A stretch of 64,000 nucleotides of DNA from Streptomyces albofaciens JCM 4342 (GCF_008634025.1 NZ_PDCM01000002.1:2815001-2879000); one strand, 5' to 3'. Shown: positions 1 to 8,832, counted from the stretch's first letter. The notes: generated by a model from the sequence alone, not told the origin. A program made the numbers and translations.

Positions 1-160
1 AGGCGGTGGGCGCCCGGGACCCCGCCGGGGCCGGTTCGCCGACCGCGGCACCGGTCCCGGTCAGGTCGGAGGGGGCGGCGGGCGGCGGCCCGTCGGCGCC
101 GGTGTCCGGTGCGGAGGGTCCGGCGCGGTGGCCGGCGGTGGAATCCGGGAAGTCGGTCAC
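1..160 (-). CDS. Peptide ABC transporter ATP-binding protein, N-terminus only
   Basis: Partial gene running off the left edge. The GTG at 160-158 overlaps the stop of the upstream permease gene (GTGA), the usual layout of a translationally coupled importer operon. The visible ~53 codons are Pro/Ala/Gly-rich and begin VTDFPDSTAG; no Walker motif is reached inside the window. Naming it the DppD/OppD-type ATPase is inferred from operon order (permease C, binding protein, permease B, then this gene), not from its own sequence. Confidence 0.55.
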   Translation of the reverse strand, partial: MTDFPDSTAGHRAGPSAPDTGADGPPPAAPSDLTGTGAAVGEPAPAGSRAPTA

Positions 161-1167
161 GACAGCCTCACCCGCGGGTCGACGGCGGCGTACAGAACGT
201 CCACCACCAGGTTGCAAATGACGATGAAGAACGCGGCGAGCAAGGTGACGCCGAGGATGTTCGGCAGGTCGTTGGCGTTGATCGCCTCGACGGCGAACGC
301 GCCGACGCCCTTGAGGGAGAAGACCTGTTCGGTGATCAGCGCGCCGCCGAGCAGCAGGCCGACGTCCATGCCGAAGACCGTGACGATCGGGGTGAGGGCC
401 GCGCGCAGACCGTGGCGCACCACGACCTTGCGCTCGCCCAGCCCCTTGGCGCGCGCGGTACGGATGTAGTCCTCGCTCAGCGTCTCCAGCATGCTCGCTC
501 TCGTCAGGCGGGCATAGAGGGCGGAGTAGAGGAAGGCCAGCGTGACCCAGGGCAGCACCAGCGTCTGCGCCCACAGGAACGGGTCCTCGAAGAGCGGCAC
601 GTAGTCGCTGCGCTCGAAGATCGGCCACTGGTAGGTGAAGAGGGCCAGCGCCAGCGCGCCGGTGAAGAACATGGGCAGCGAGACGCCGGCCAGCGCGACG
701 CCCATCGCCATCCGGTCGAAGACCGACCCGGGGCGCAGCGCGGAGAGCACGCCGGTGGCGACGCCGGAGACCAGCCACACCACGGCCGCGCCGGCGGCGA
801 GCGAGACGGTCACCGGGAGCCGGGACTGGATCTCCGGCCAGACCTCCAGGTGGGTCTTGAAGGAGTAGCCGAAGCACGGCACGTTGCATGTGGCGGCGTC
901 CGGACCGAACTTGTAGTCGATCCCGACGAAGATGCCCTTGAGGAAGTCCCAGTACTGTACGAAGACCGGCTTGTCCAAGCCGAGGTTCTTCTTCACCGCG
1001 GCGATGTCCGCGGCCGACGGGGCCTTTCCGATGTACTGCGCGGCCAACTGGTCGCCGGTCTGTCCGGCCAGCTTCGGCAGCACGAAGAAGATGCCGAAGG
1101 TGACCGCGCTGACGATCAGCAGCAGAATCACGGCGCTGATCAACCTGCGGATGATGTACGCGAACAC
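157..1167 (-). CDS. Peptide ABC transporter permease, DppB/OppB type
   Basis: Inner-membrane permease of an oligopeptide/dipeptide importer, 336 aa with a GTG start. It opens with a membrane segment (VFAYIIRRLISAVILLL), continues with a periplasmic loop containing two Cys (around CNVPC), then several hydrophobic spans. The conserved cytoplasmic loop that contacts the ATPase is visible near residues 220-240 (DYIRTARAKGLGERKV..RHGLRAALTPI). It pairs with the DppC-type permease at 3063-4061 and takes substrate from the lipoprotein encoded immediately upstream. Its stop overlaps the GTG of the next gene. The family (BPD_transp_1) is clear; the exact peptide specificity cannot be read. Confidence 0.93.
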   Translation of the reverse strand: MFAYIIRRLISAVILLLIVSAVTFGIFFVLPKLAGQTGDQLAAQYIGKAPSAADIAAVKKNLGLDKPVFVQYWDFLKGIFVGIDYKFGPDAATCNVPCFGYSFKTHLEVWPEIQSRLPVTVSLAAGAAVVWLVSGVATGVLSALRPGSVFDRMAMGVALAGVSLPMFFTGALALALFTYQWPIFERSDYVPLFEDPFLWAQTLVLPWVTLAFLYSALYARLTRASMLETLSEDYIRTARAKGLGERKVVVRHGLRAALTPIVTVFGMDVGLLLGGALITEQVFSLKGVGAFAVEAINANDLPNILGVTLLAAFFIVICNLVVDVLYAAVDPRVRLS

Positions 1168-1244
1168 GGGACTGCGGCGTCGGCACCGCGGGCCGGCCCG
1201 GCCGGCCCGCGGAAGCCCTTGCCTTCACCTGCCTTTCGGGCTTG

Positions 1245-2993
1245 CTACTTCTTGACGCCGATGTTGAGGTAGTCGTACTCACCGCTGTAGGCGGAGGTGG
1301 ACACCAGGTTGGTGGCCTTCGGCGAGCGGTACAGCAGGATCTTGAAGTAGGTCAGCGGGACGATGACGGACTGCTCCATCGTCTTCTTGTCGACCTCCGC
1401 GTAGTCCTTCTCCCGCTGCGCCTTGTCGCTGGTGGCGATGGCATCGTCGAGCAGCTTGTTGATGGCCGGGTCGTCCAGTTCGGAGAGGTTGGAGTTGCCG
1501 GACTTCTGGATCGCCTTGCCGTTGACGATCTGGTTCAGGTAGCCGAAGCCGGTCGGGTAGTCCGAGCCCCACTGCATCATCATCAGGCCGATGTTGTTCT
1601 TCTTGGTGAACTCCGGCACGCCCGCGTAGTCCGAGAAGTACTTGCCGCTCGGGTAGGTCTGGATCTTGGCGTTGATGCCGATCTTCTTCAGCGAGTTGAT
1701 GACCGCGGTGGCCGCGTCCACCTCGTCCTGACGGTCGCTGCGGGCGGTGATGGCGGTGCTCACATTGCCGGCGCCGCACGCCTGCCACTGCTTCTTGGCC
1801 TCGGTCAGGTCGAGGTTCTCACCGTTGTACTTCTGCGGGTACAGGTCGAACTTCTGGTACCCGGCGAGGTCGCTGGGCAGCACGGTGGAGGCGATCTCAC
1901 CGCGGACCGGCCCGCCGAGCGCGGTCTGCACGGCCTTCTTGTCGATCGCGTACTGCACGGCCTTGCGGCACTCGATCTTGTCGAACGGCGCGACCTTGGG
2001 GTTGATCGCCACGTAGGACAGGCGCTGGCCGAGCGCGTTGTCGGTGTTGCCCTTCTCCTTCGGGTCGGTCAGGAGCTGGGCCTGAGTCTGCGCGTCCACA
2101 CCGCGGCCGGCCATGTCGATGTGGGTGTTGCCCGCCTTCAGGTCCTTGTCGATCGTGGACTGGGCGACCTTCATCTTCAGCACGATCTTGTCCGGCAGCT
2201 GCTTGCGCAGCGGGTCGGTCGCCGCCGACCAGTGCGGGTTGCGGGAGAGGACGACCTGCTTGCCCTCCTCGTAGGTGTCGAACTTGTAACTGCCGGACGA
2301 GACGATGTTCTTGGTGTAGTCCGCGCCCTTGTCCTTCGCCCGCGGCACCGGAGCCGTCTGCGGCGCGCTGACCAGGTAGTCGAACTCGGCGAAGGCCTGT
2401 TTGAGGTGGAAGACGATGGTCTGGTCGTCCGGTGTCTCGATGGACTTCAGGCCCTCCTCGCTCTTGTCCTTGTACGGGCCCTTGTAGCCGCCCTCGTTGT
2501 CCTTGAGGTACGTCTGGAAGTAGTTCGGGCCGAGCGAGAGGATGTCGCGCGCGAAGTTGCTGCGTTCCACCGCGTACTTGACGTCCTTGGACGTGATCGG
2601 GGTGCCGTCGGAGTACTTGAGCCCCTTGCGGATCTTGTACGTCCAGGTCTTGTTGCCGTCGCTGGACTTGCCCAGCGACTCCGCCAGGTCGGCGGTCAGC
2701 GTGTTGCCCTTGGGGCCCGGGCCCGGCTTGAAGGTGGTGAGCGGGCGCGCGTACAGACGGCTGAAGTTCCAGACGTACGCGTAGTACGTGTTGCCCGGGT
2801 CGTAGGACTCCGGGGCGTCGCTCATCGCGTAGGTGAGCGTGCCGCCCTTCTCGTCCGAGGCGTTGACGATGCCCTTGGTGGCGGCGTTCGCCTCCGAGGA
2901 GCCGCCGCCCGAGCTCTTGCCGCTGCAGCCGGACAGCAGGAGGCCCGCGCTGGTGAGGGCCGCGATCGCCGCGACCGGGACTGACCTTCGCAT
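1245..2993 (-). CDS. Peptide ABC transporter substrate-binding lipoprotein (family 5)
   Basis: Extracytoplasmic receptor of the importer, 582 aa. It has a lipoprotein signal peptide with lipobox LLSGC (lipidated Cys23) followed by a Ser/Gly linker. The mature part has the family 5 (SBP_bac_5) layout: GGTLTYAMSDAPESYDPGNTY near the N-terminus, LAESLGKSSDGNKTWTYKIRKG, and YSDGTPITSKDVKYAVER. It would capture short peptides outside the membrane and hand them to the two permeases. An ATG start follows GAAGGGG. The order permease C, binding protein, permease B places the receptor gene between the permeases. Confidence 0.93.
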   Translation of the reverse strand: MRRSVPVAAIAALTSAGLLLSGCSGKSSGGGSSEANAATKGIVNASDEKGGTLTYAMSDAPESYDPGNTYYAYVWNFSRLYARPLTTFKPGPGPKGNTLTADLAESLGKSSDGNKTWTYKIRKGLKYSDGTPITSKDVKYAVERSNFARDILSLGPNYFQTYLKDNEGGYKGPYKDKSEEGLKSIETPDDQTIVFHLKQAFAEFDYLVSAPQTAPVPRAKDKGADYTKNIVSSGSYKFDTYEEGKQVVLSRNPHWSAATDPLRKQLPDKIVLKMKVAQSTIDKDLKAGNTHIDMAGRGVDAQTQAQLLTDPKEKGNTDNALGQRLSYVAINPKVAPFDKIECRKAVQYAIDKKAVQTALGGPVRGEIASTVLPSDLAGYQKFDLYPQKYNGENLDLTEAKKQWQACGAGNVSTAITARSDRQDEVDAATAVINSLKKIGINAKIQTYPSGKYFSDYAGVPEFTKKNNIGLMMMQWGSDYPTGFGYLNQIVNGKAIQKSGNSNLSELDDPAINKLLDDAIATSDKAQREKDYAEVDKKTMEQSVIVPLTYFKILLYRSPKATNLVSTSAYSGEYDYLNIGVKK

Positions 2994-3062
2994 AATGGTC
3001 GGTTTCCCCTTCGTTGGTCGGAAACTTGGGTGGGGCCTGCCGGGCGGACGCGCCCGGCCGGA

Positions 3063-4061
3063 TCAGCGGCTGCGCGGGTCGAGCGCGTCCCTGAGGCCGT
3101 CACCGAGGAGGTTGAACGCCAGCACGGTGATGAAGATCGCGAGACCGGGGACGATCATGTACTGGGGGTCGACCTCGTAGTACTTGACCGCCTGGTTGAG
3201 CATGCCGCCCCAGGACGCCTGGGGCGGCTGGATGCCGACGCCCAGGAAGCTCAGCGCCGCCTCGAAGAGGATGTTGGAGGGGATCAGCAGCGTCGAGTAG
3301 ACGATGATCGGGCCCACCAGGTTCGGCAGCAGCTCCCGGAAGAGGATGAACGGGCCGCGGGCGCCCATGCCGCGGGCCGCGTCCACGAACTCCCGCTCGC
3401 GCAGCGACAGCGTCTGGGCCCGCACGATCCGGCCCATGTACGGCCAGTTGAAGAAACCGATCACGAAGATCAGGACCGAGATGTGCAGCGGCAGCCCTTC
3501 GAGCCCGAAGGCGCCGCCCTGGAGCGAGGCGGAGATGGCGATGGCGAACAGCAGCAGCGGGAAGGCCAGGAAGACGTCCATCAGCCGGCTGATCAGCGCG
3601 TCCACCCGGCCCCGGTAGAAGCCGGCCACCACACCGAGCACGGTGCCGATGGCCACCGACAGCAGCGTCGCGCCGAACGCCACGATCAGCGAGACCCAGG
3701 AGCCCTCCAGCACCCGCGCGAACAGGTCGCGGCCGAACTTGGGGTCCACGCCGAACGGATGGTCCCAGCTCATGCCGCCGAAGTCGCCCTTGGGCAGGGT
3801 GGTGTTGGGGTCGATGAGGTCCCGGTTGGGGCTGTTGGGGTCCAGGCCCAGCCAGGACTGGATCGGCCGGGAGAGGGCGGCGACGAGGATCAGCAGGATG
3901 ACAACGATGGCACCCGCTACCGCGACCTTGTCGCGCTTGAACCGCAGCCAGGCGATCTGCCCGAGCGAGCGGCCCTCGATCTTCTTGCTCTCGACGCCTT
4001 GCAGCACCGCTTCCGGCTGCGCCTCGGCAGCCGCCCCGGTGGTCTCGATCGGTGCGGTCAC
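3063..4061 (-). CDS. Peptide ABC transporter permease, DppC/OppC type
   Basis: Second permease subunit of the importer and first gene of the operon. I start it at the GTG at 4061 (VTAPIETTG), with AAAGG close upstream and a family-like N-terminus; an in-frame extension to 4100 (MGRRRRPRG) is open but looks like leader. From 4061 it has 332 aa. A cytoplasmic N-terminal tail leads to TM1 (VAVAGAIVVILLILVAAL), a periplasmic loop, and the permease domain with the ATPase-contact loop (REREFVDAARGMGARGPFILFRELLPNLVG). It ends with the family-typical GDGLRDALDPRSR. Confidence 0.92.
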   Translation of the reverse strand: MTAPIETTGAAAEAQPEAVLQGVESKKIEGRSLGQIAWLRFKRDKVAVAGAIVVILLILVAALSRPIQSWLGLDPNSPNRDLIDPNTTLPKGDFGGMSWDHPFGVDPKFGRDLFARVLEGSWVSLIVAFGATLLSVAIGTVLGVVAGFYRGRVDALISRLMDVFLAFPLLLFAIAISASLQGGAFGLEGLPLHISVLIFVIGFFNWPYMGRIVRAQTLSLREREFVDAARGMGARGPFILFRELLPNLVGPIIVYSTLLIPSNILFEAALSFLGVGIQPPQASWGGMLNQAVKYYEVDPQYMIVPGLAIFITVLAFNLLGDGLRDALDPRSR

Positions 4062-4136
4062 GGTGCCTTTGACCCCTCTCGGCCGGCGCCGCCGGCCCAT
4101 GCGCGCCGCGGGTCCGCGGCCTGGTTCTCATCACTG

Positions 4137-4258
4137 GTGCAGATGGAGCATCTGGAGCAACTGGGAGAAATCTGGAACAGCTGGAGCAACTGGTGCAGGT
4201 AGTGCGGGCGTTGCAGGAACAGGTGTTGCAGGTGTTGCCGATGGTGCAGATGCCGCGG
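4137..4258. repeat. Imperfect GCAACTG/GTTGCAG repeat
   Basis: Short degenerate units such as CTGGAGCAACTGG, CTGGAACAGCTGGAGCAACTGGTGCAG and GTTGCAGGAACAGGTGTTGCAG recur for about 120 bp. Purines dominate one strand. Each frame yields low-complexity peptide (for example LEQLGEIW), so I treat it as a noncoding simple-sequence expansion in the 5' region of the importer operon. Confidence 0.6.
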
Positions 4259-4397
4259 AATGTCACGCGACTGACGAGCGGATGGAACTCTCGTACGACT
4301 CGGGCCGAAGCCCTCTGCTGCGGGAGTCTTCATCCGACTCGCGATCACTCACCAGCCCTGGCCGGGAATGGATGCGCAACTGTGATGTGAACCACGG

Positions 4398-4416
4398 ATT
4401 TCCGTTATACGGACAT
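4398..4416. promoter_or_regulatory. Palindromic operator-like site upstream of the peptide importer
   Basis: TCCGTTATACGGA (4401-4413) is an inverted repeat with 5-bp arms TCCGT/ACGGA. Its core GTTATACGGAC closely matches the repeats in front of the two M4 protease genes (GTATACGGAC, CTATACGAAC, CTCTACGGAC). It lies about 340 bp upstream of the permease start. That it binds a regulator is inference. Confidence 0.4.
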
Positions 4417-4650
4417 CCACCGCGACTGAGCGGGTCGCGCGGCCCGGTCCGGAGGTCAACTACCGGGCGCGGCAGGCCATTTCGGACCGGGAGGAACCGG
4501 CAGGAGCCGGACGGCACCGGCGGAAGACAGGGGAAACCGGCCGGACCGGGACGGGTGGGCCGGTGGGCAGCGGGGCGCACGGCGGGTGCGACGCGCCGGG
4601 GGCGGCGCTCCGGATCGGTACGGGCGCGGTACGTCCGGGGCGGTGCGGGA

Positions 4651-5451
4651 TCAGTACGGGCGCGGGTAGCCGTATCCGTACGCCGGGGCCGGAGCCGGGG
4701 CGGGCACCGGGCCCGCCGCGTAGGCGTCCCGGTCGAAGAACGGCCGCGCGTTGGCCCGCATCCACATGCCGACCGGGTCGTACTCGTCGTTCATCGCGAC
4801 CGTCGAGACGGGCAGCCCCTCCGGCACCGCGCCGATGGACTGCTGGATCATCAACCGCACCGCATCCACGGCCGGTTGGCCCGTGTCGTACAGATCGAGG
4901 CCGATGGCCAGGTACGGGGCGCCGAGGGCCGGCTGCACCCAGGCCCGGCGCAGCGAACGCACGGCGGGCGTGCGGTGCGCGTTCTGTCCCAGCAGGGCGT
5001 AGAACTGCGGGATCTCGATGGCCGGTTCGGTGATCCGCAGCGGTCCGGCAGGCAGCCGGTCCAGGCCGCCCGCGATGCGCCGCAGGTCCAGCCACGGGAT
5101 GCCGACACCGCCGCCGGGGGCGTGCGGGTTCAGCCACAGGCCCCAGCGGTCCGGGAAGAGGGTGGCCGCGATGTCGCGGCCGTAGACGACCTCGTGGGCG
5201 CGGTTCCAGCCGCTGGCCGCGAGCTCGGGGGCGGAGGTCACGCACGGCGCGTAGCCGAGCCCGTCGACCTCCATGTTGCCGTACTGCGCATCGGGCGAAC
5301 CCGGCTGGCCGTGCCAGAGCAGCATCCAGACCTGGCCGGCGGCGAGCGCCTGCAGCAACGCCTCGTAGGCGTCGTACCGGCCGGGCGAGACCTGCTGCAG
5401 CATCTGCTCGACCTGCCCGGCAGCCGCTCCCTGATGCGCACCCGCGCTCAC
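4651..5451 (-). CDS. SseB-like protein (enhanced serine sensitivity family), copy 1
   Basis: 266 aa, GTG start (VSAGAHQGAAAG) after GAAGGGACGG. The N-terminal half (EQMLQQVSPGRYDAYEALLQALAAGQVWMLLWHG) matches the SseB N-terminal type and the second half the SseB C-terminal type; the tail is Pro/Ala/Tyr-rich (AYGYGYPRPY). In E. coli, overexpressed SseB increases serine sensitivity; its molecular role is unknown, and actinobacterial members are also found beside type VII secretion genes. It is paralogous to and in tandem with 5622-6425, and 3-4 kb from a glycine/serine block. No catalytic motif is visible. Confidence 0.75.
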   Translation of the reverse strand: MSAGAHQGAAAGQVEQMLQQVSPGRYDAYEALLQALAAGQVWMLLWHGQPGSPDAQYGNMEVDGLGYAPCVTSAPELAASGWNRAHEVVYGRDIAATLFPDRWGLWLNPHAPGGGVGIPWLDLRRIAGGLDRLPAGPLRITEPAIEIPQFYALLGQNAHRTPAVRSLRRAWVQPALGAPYLAIGLDLYDTGQPAVDAVRLMIQQSIGAVPEGLPVSTVAMNDEYDPVGMWMRANARPFFDRDAYAAGPVPAPAPAPAYGYGYPRPY

Positions 5452-5621
5452 GTGGTCCGTCCCTTCTGTCGGCAGGCACGTGGGGTACGCCTGCCGGTTG
5501 CACCAACAGCTTAGAGCCTGCGTCCGGACCCCGGTCGGATCAGCACACGCCGCTTGCGGCCACCGGACGCGGCCCGGCCGGACGGGCGGCGGACGGGTCC
5601 CCGCGGCACGGGCGCCGACCG

Positions 5622-6425
5622 CTACGCGTGCTCGCGCGAATAGAAGGGGCGGACCCGCTCCAGCATCCAGTCGGCGACCGGGTCGCCCTGCGCGAGGTCC
5701 AGCATGACCAGTTGGACGGGCCAGGTCAGCGGCGTCCCGCCGAGGGCCCGGCCGAGCGCACCGGTCACGGCGTCGCGTACGGCCGGATCGTGCGGCGCGA
5801 CGGCCGCGGCGTCCACCTGGACGCCGACGAACAGCGCGGGCGCGTCCCCCTCGATGCTGGCCAGCGCGCGGCGCGCGGTGACGACGAAACCCGTCGCCGA
5901 GAACTCCAGCCCGGCCGCGGCCAGGAAGTCCACCGGCTCCTCCTGCCAGTCCGGCTCGAACAGCCGGACCCGGGCGCCGCTGGGCGCGCCGGGGTGTTCG
6001 AGGCGGTCGGTCCGGCACAGTTCGGCCACCGCATCCGGCGGCAGCGGCACGCCGACCGTACCCTCCGGGTTGACCGCTATACCCATCAGCGGAGGCAGCC
6101 CGCGCGCGAACTCGGCGGCCGGCGCGACGGTGTACGACATGTGCTGCCCGGCCACCCTCGTGAACTCCTGCTCGGAGCTGAAGACCGGTACATAGGCGGC
6201 CGAGTCGATCTCGACGGTGGGCAGGTCCAGGCCCGCCCGCCCCATCCCGGCGCTCTCCGGGCCGCCGCCCTTGGGCAGCGGCACCCATATGCGGCTGCGC
6301 CCCAGCACCTCGATGATGCGGGCGCCCGCGCCGGGCGTGCCCACCGAGGCGGCGAGCACCTCCTCCAGTTCGTTGGCGGGCCACCCCAGCTGCGGAATGC
6401 CCTGCTCCGGAAAGTCCATGTCCAC
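5622..6425 (-). CDS. SseB-like protein, copy 2
   Basis: 267 aa (a second in-frame ATG lies six bases further in). It shares the two-part plan of its neighbour: a helical N-terminal segment (WPANELEEVLAASVGTPGAGARIIEVLGRSRIWVPLPKG) and a C-terminal domain ending DPVADWMLERVRPFYSREHA, which parallels DPVGMWMRANARPFFDRDAY of copy 1. The two probably arose by duplication and share direction, with a 170-bp gap. Function unknown beyond the family name; soluble, without signal peptide or membrane segment. Confidence 0.75.
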   Translation of the reverse strand: MDMDFPEQGIPQLGWPANELEEVLAASVGTPGAGARIIEVLGRSRIWVPLPKGGGPESAGMGRAGLDLPTVEIDSAAYVPVFSSEQEFTRVAGQHMSYTVAPAAEFARGLPPLMGIAVNPEGTVGVPLPPDAVAELCRTDRLEHPGAPSGARVRLFEPDWQEEPVDFLAAAGLEFSATGFVVTARRALASIEGDAPALFVGVQVDAAAVAPHDPAVRDAVTGALGRALGGTPLTWPVQLVMLDLAQGDPVADWMLERVRPFYSREHA

Positions 6426-6603
6426 CCACCCGCTTCGCCGCTCTTACTCGGTCGAAGACCCTAACGCCACCAGACGGGCGGCGGTCTGACGCGTCCGGAT
6501 GACCACCGAACGCGCGCGAGCGGTTGCGGACCGTGCACACCGCTCCGAAGGTGGCTCCAGGGTGATCTTGCCCTGCCGTTCCTACAGAAAGGCATGTCTC
6601 CTG

Positions 6604-7458
6604 ATGGCAACGCACCGGACCGTCCCCGCCCTCGTCAGCGCGGCCGCCGCCGGAGCCCTCGCGCTCGGCGCCACGGCCCCCGCGAGCGCTTCGGACGGCC
6701 CCAAGTCCCACGAGCGCAACCAGAGCATCATCGTCGACGACATCGGCCGGCTGGCGGACGCCTCGACCGAGCTGGCCGAGAAGTCCGCCGAGGCCCGCGG
6801 CCACTCCGTGCAGGTCAGGGCCGCGCGGACCCGGCTGGACTCGGTCCTGGCCGACGCCCAGCGGCTGGCGGAGATCCTGAACAAGGACTCCGACCGCGCG
6901 ACGTCCGCCGACACCGTACGGCTCGGGCTGGTGTCGCAGGACCTGCGCGTGAAGATCGACGAGCTGACCGGCCGTCGGGCCCCGTCGCCGGAGGAGCCCA
7001 CCGACCCCGCGACCAGGACCGGGCAGCTGACCGAGTCGGTCTCCCGGTCGGTGGTGGACATCTTCAAGATCCTGGGCGTGGACAAGCTGGTCGGCGACCT
7101 GCGGCAGCAGCCGGCCGACGGGCCCGCCGCGCAGCCCGCGAACCGGCCGATCCCCCAGCCGGCGGGCCAGGCGGCCGACGAGTACGAGACGGACGAGCAG
7201 CCCGCCGCCCAGCCGAAGGCGCCGACCAGCGACCCGCGGCCGCCCGCGGCCGAGGCACCGCGGCAGCAGCCCGCCGACGGGGAGCAGCGCCCCGGCGACG
7301 CACCGCAGCAGCCCGCAGCGGAAGCACCCCGGCAGCAGCCCGCCGCGGAAGCGCCCCAGCAGCAGCCCGCCGAGGCCCCGCAGCAGCAGGGCACCGGCTC
7401 GCTGCTCAACTCGGTGCTGTCACTGCCCACGGTGCTCATCAAGGCCCTGGGCCTCTGA
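6604..7458 (+). CDS. Secreted Pro/Gln/Ala-rich protein of unknown function
   Basis: 284 aa from the ATG at 6604; an upstream in-frame start at 6499 would put 35 residues before the signal peptide and is not preferred. The signal peptide is ATHRTVPALVSAAAAGALALGATAPASAS. The mature protein has a helical segment (about 30-125) with regular charged residues, then a disordered tail from about residue 160 built on APRQQPA / AEAPQQQPA units, ending in a hydrophobic SLLNSVLSLPTVLIKALGL. A secreted, wall- or matrix-associated role is possible but not shown. Transcribed divergently from the SseB-like gene. Confidence 0.75.
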   Translation: MATHRTVPALVSAAAAGALALGATAPASASDGPKSHERNQSIIVDDIGRLADASTELAEKSAEARGHSVQVRAARTRLDSVLADAQRLAEILNKDSDRATSADTVRLGLVSQDLRVKIDELTGRRAPSPEEPTDPATRTGQLTESVSRSVVDIFKILGVDKLVGDLRQQPADGPAAQPANRPIPQPAGQAADEYETDEQPAAQPKAPTSDPRPPAAEAPRQQPADGEQRPGDAPQQPAAEAPRQQPAAEAPQQQPAEAPQQQGTGSLLNSVLSLPTVLIKALGL

Positions 7459-7524
7459 ATCGGCCCGGCACCTAGCATCCAGAGGAGGCGCGGATGCGGG
7501 AGATATGCCACGGTTAGGACGGGT

Positions 7525-7562
7525 CTGACGGGCCGTACGGAACATTCCGTACGGCCCGTCAG
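7525..7562. terminator. Perfect 18-bp inverted repeat, bidirectional terminator
   Basis: CTGACGGGCCGTACGGAA (7525-7542) is followed after CA by its exact reverse complement (7545-7562), 67 bp after the stop of the secreted protein gene and before the convergent P-loop gene. A third partial copy, CCGTACGGCCCGTCAG, follows at 7563-7578, so two alternative hairpins are possible. No U tract is seen, as is common in Streptomyces terminators. Confidence 0.8.
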
Positions 7563-7632
7563 CCGTACGGCCCGTCAGCACTCCGGCGCAACCGAACAAA
7601 GCAGGCATACCGTCAGGAAACCGGCATGACCC

Positions 7633-8367
7633 TCACTCGAAGCCGATCCGGCGCAGGGCGCCCGCCGCCGGGCGGTCCAGCAGGACGGCCGAGGTGAAGC
7701 CCGCGGGGAGCCGGGCCGCGCGGGCGCGGGCGGTCAGGCGCCGCACCGCGCGCCGGTGCCGGGCGAAGGCGTAGCCGGAGACGCCGCGCCCGCGCGAGCG
7801 CTGGCCGGAGAGCGCGACCTCGGGCGGCACGTCCAGCAGCATCAGGTGCAGCCCGCGCCCGCCGCGCCGGGCCTCGCGCGCGAGCCAGCGGCGCACCCAC
7901 GCGAGCGTGCCGCAGTCGTGCACCACCACGCTGCCGCCGGAACGCAGCGCCCGCCGCAGCCCGAGATAGTGGGAGGCGCGGACCAGCGGCCGGTAGAGCG
8001 CGTACGGCAGCCGGCGCAGCCTGCCGCGTTCCCAGCGCTCCCGCACGTCCTGGGAGTCGACGCGGTGCACGGCGGCGCCCTGCCCGTCGAGGGCGGGCAC
8101 CACCCGGAGCATGAGCGTGCTCTTGCCGCTGCCCGGCAGGCCGGAGACCACCACGATGTCACCGGTCGCGAAGTGCAGCTCGGCCGTCCCGTACGGGTCG
8201 GGCCGGCCCCTGAGGTCGACGACGTCCGCCGCCGCGCCCCGCGTCCGGCCGGGACGCACCACCCCGAGCGGCAGCCGCCGGGGCTCCGGGACGGCTCCCG
8301 TCGGCTCCGGGACACGGCCCGGGGGCGCGCCTCCCGGACTTGTCGCGAGCGCCGCCTGCCTGTGCAC
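7633..8367 (-). CDS. P-loop ATP-binding protein (AAA_33/kinase-like)
   Basis: 244 aa from a GTG preceded by GGGAGGGGA. Residues 1-65 are Pro/Arg-rich. A Walker A motif GLPGSGKST sits at residues 76-84 in a beta-P-loop-helix context (DIVVVSGLPGSGKSTLMLRVV). A later beta strand (GGSVVVHDCGTLAWVRRWL) and an Arg-rich helical C-terminus follow. The pattern suits small nucleoside/nucleotide-kinase-like P-loop proteins that phosphorylate a small molecule or residue. Substrate unknown. It lies just upstream of, and divergent from, the glycine riboswitch. Confidence 0.75.
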   Translation of the reverse strand: MHRQAALATSPGGAPPGRVPEPTGAVPEPRRLPLGVVRPGRTRGAAADVVDLRGRPDPYGTAELHFATGDIVVVSGLPGSGKSTLMLRVVPALDGQGAAVHRVDSQDVRERWERGRLRRLPYALYRPLVRASHYLGLRRALRSGGSVVVHDCGTLAWVRRWLAREARRGGRGLHLMLLDVPPEVALSGQRSRGRGVSGYAFARHRRAVRRLTARARAARLPAGFTSAVLLDRPAAGALRRIGFE

Positions 8368-8621
8368 CGTGATCCCCTCCCGGTCCGGTGTCGTCCCCGT
8401 ACCCGCAGAGTGTCAAGAAAAGGTAATGCGCTTCAAGGGAATCCCCCGATCAGTACCGTCCCAGGACACTGTCGTGACACCCCCGCGAACACCGGTACGA
8501 CCAGGGCTCCTGTATCCGGCGATCCCGTGCGATGATGTGCCCGCCGAGTGCGGGACCGCGCCTTCGCGCGCGCGTCGCCGTACGGGTGCCACGCTCAGCC
8601 AACTGCATACCGGCCGCTTGA

Positions 8622-8832
8622 ATCCGCGCGGGAGAGTCCCCGGCCGCCACGGCGGGGCGCCGAAGGAGCAAGTCCTCCCTTGAATCTCTCAGGCCCCGAT
8701 ACCGCGCGGGCGAGGCAGATCTGAAAAGCGGGCCGCCGTGGTGTGGCTCCACCCAAGGTGCAAACCGGGGCCGGTGACGGCCTTCCGGTGAACCTCTCAG
8801 GTTCCGATGACAGATGGGGAGACCGTCCTGTC
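8622..8832 (+). ncRNA. Tandem glycine riboswitch upstream of gcvT
   Basis: Two glycine aptamers lie in series in the gcvT leader. The first (about 8624-8732) has the hallmark segments GGGAGAGTCC, GCGCCGAAGGAGCAA, TGAATCTCTCAGGC and GGGCGAGGCAGATCTGAAAAG. The second (about 8735-8826) has CACCCAAGGTGCAAACC, GTGAACCTCTCAGGTTCCGATGACAG and AGATGGGGAGACC. Tandem glycine riboswitches in front of gcvT are known ON switches that let glycine induce its own cleavage. The start codon is only about 25 nt beyond the second aptamer, so control may be at translation initiation through the GGGAG at 8843-8847. Confidence 0.9.

Larger units (their letters stand above)
4062..4650. other. Intergenic region with promoter-like and repetitive DNA
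   Basis: 589 bp between the importer operon and the first SseB-like gene; I see no convincing gene. It holds a GCAACTG/GTTGCAG-rich imperfect repeat at about 4137-4258, a palindrome (TCCGTTATACGGA, 4401-4413) inside a motif resembling the protease promoter repeats, and a GGCCGG/GGACCGG-rich stretch at 4440-4650. The importer promoter must lie here, reading leftwards. Confidence 0.6.

Noticed and set aside
4062..4100. N-terminal extension of the DppC-type permease (MGRRRRPRG...)
   Set aside because: The GTG at 4061 has a usable ribosome binding site and gives the family-like N-terminus; the extension is Arg-rich leader.
4137..4258. Leucine/glutamine-rich coiled-coil peptide encoded by the GCAACTG repeat
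   Set aside because: All frames through the repeat are low-complexity and no start with ribosome binding site precedes them.
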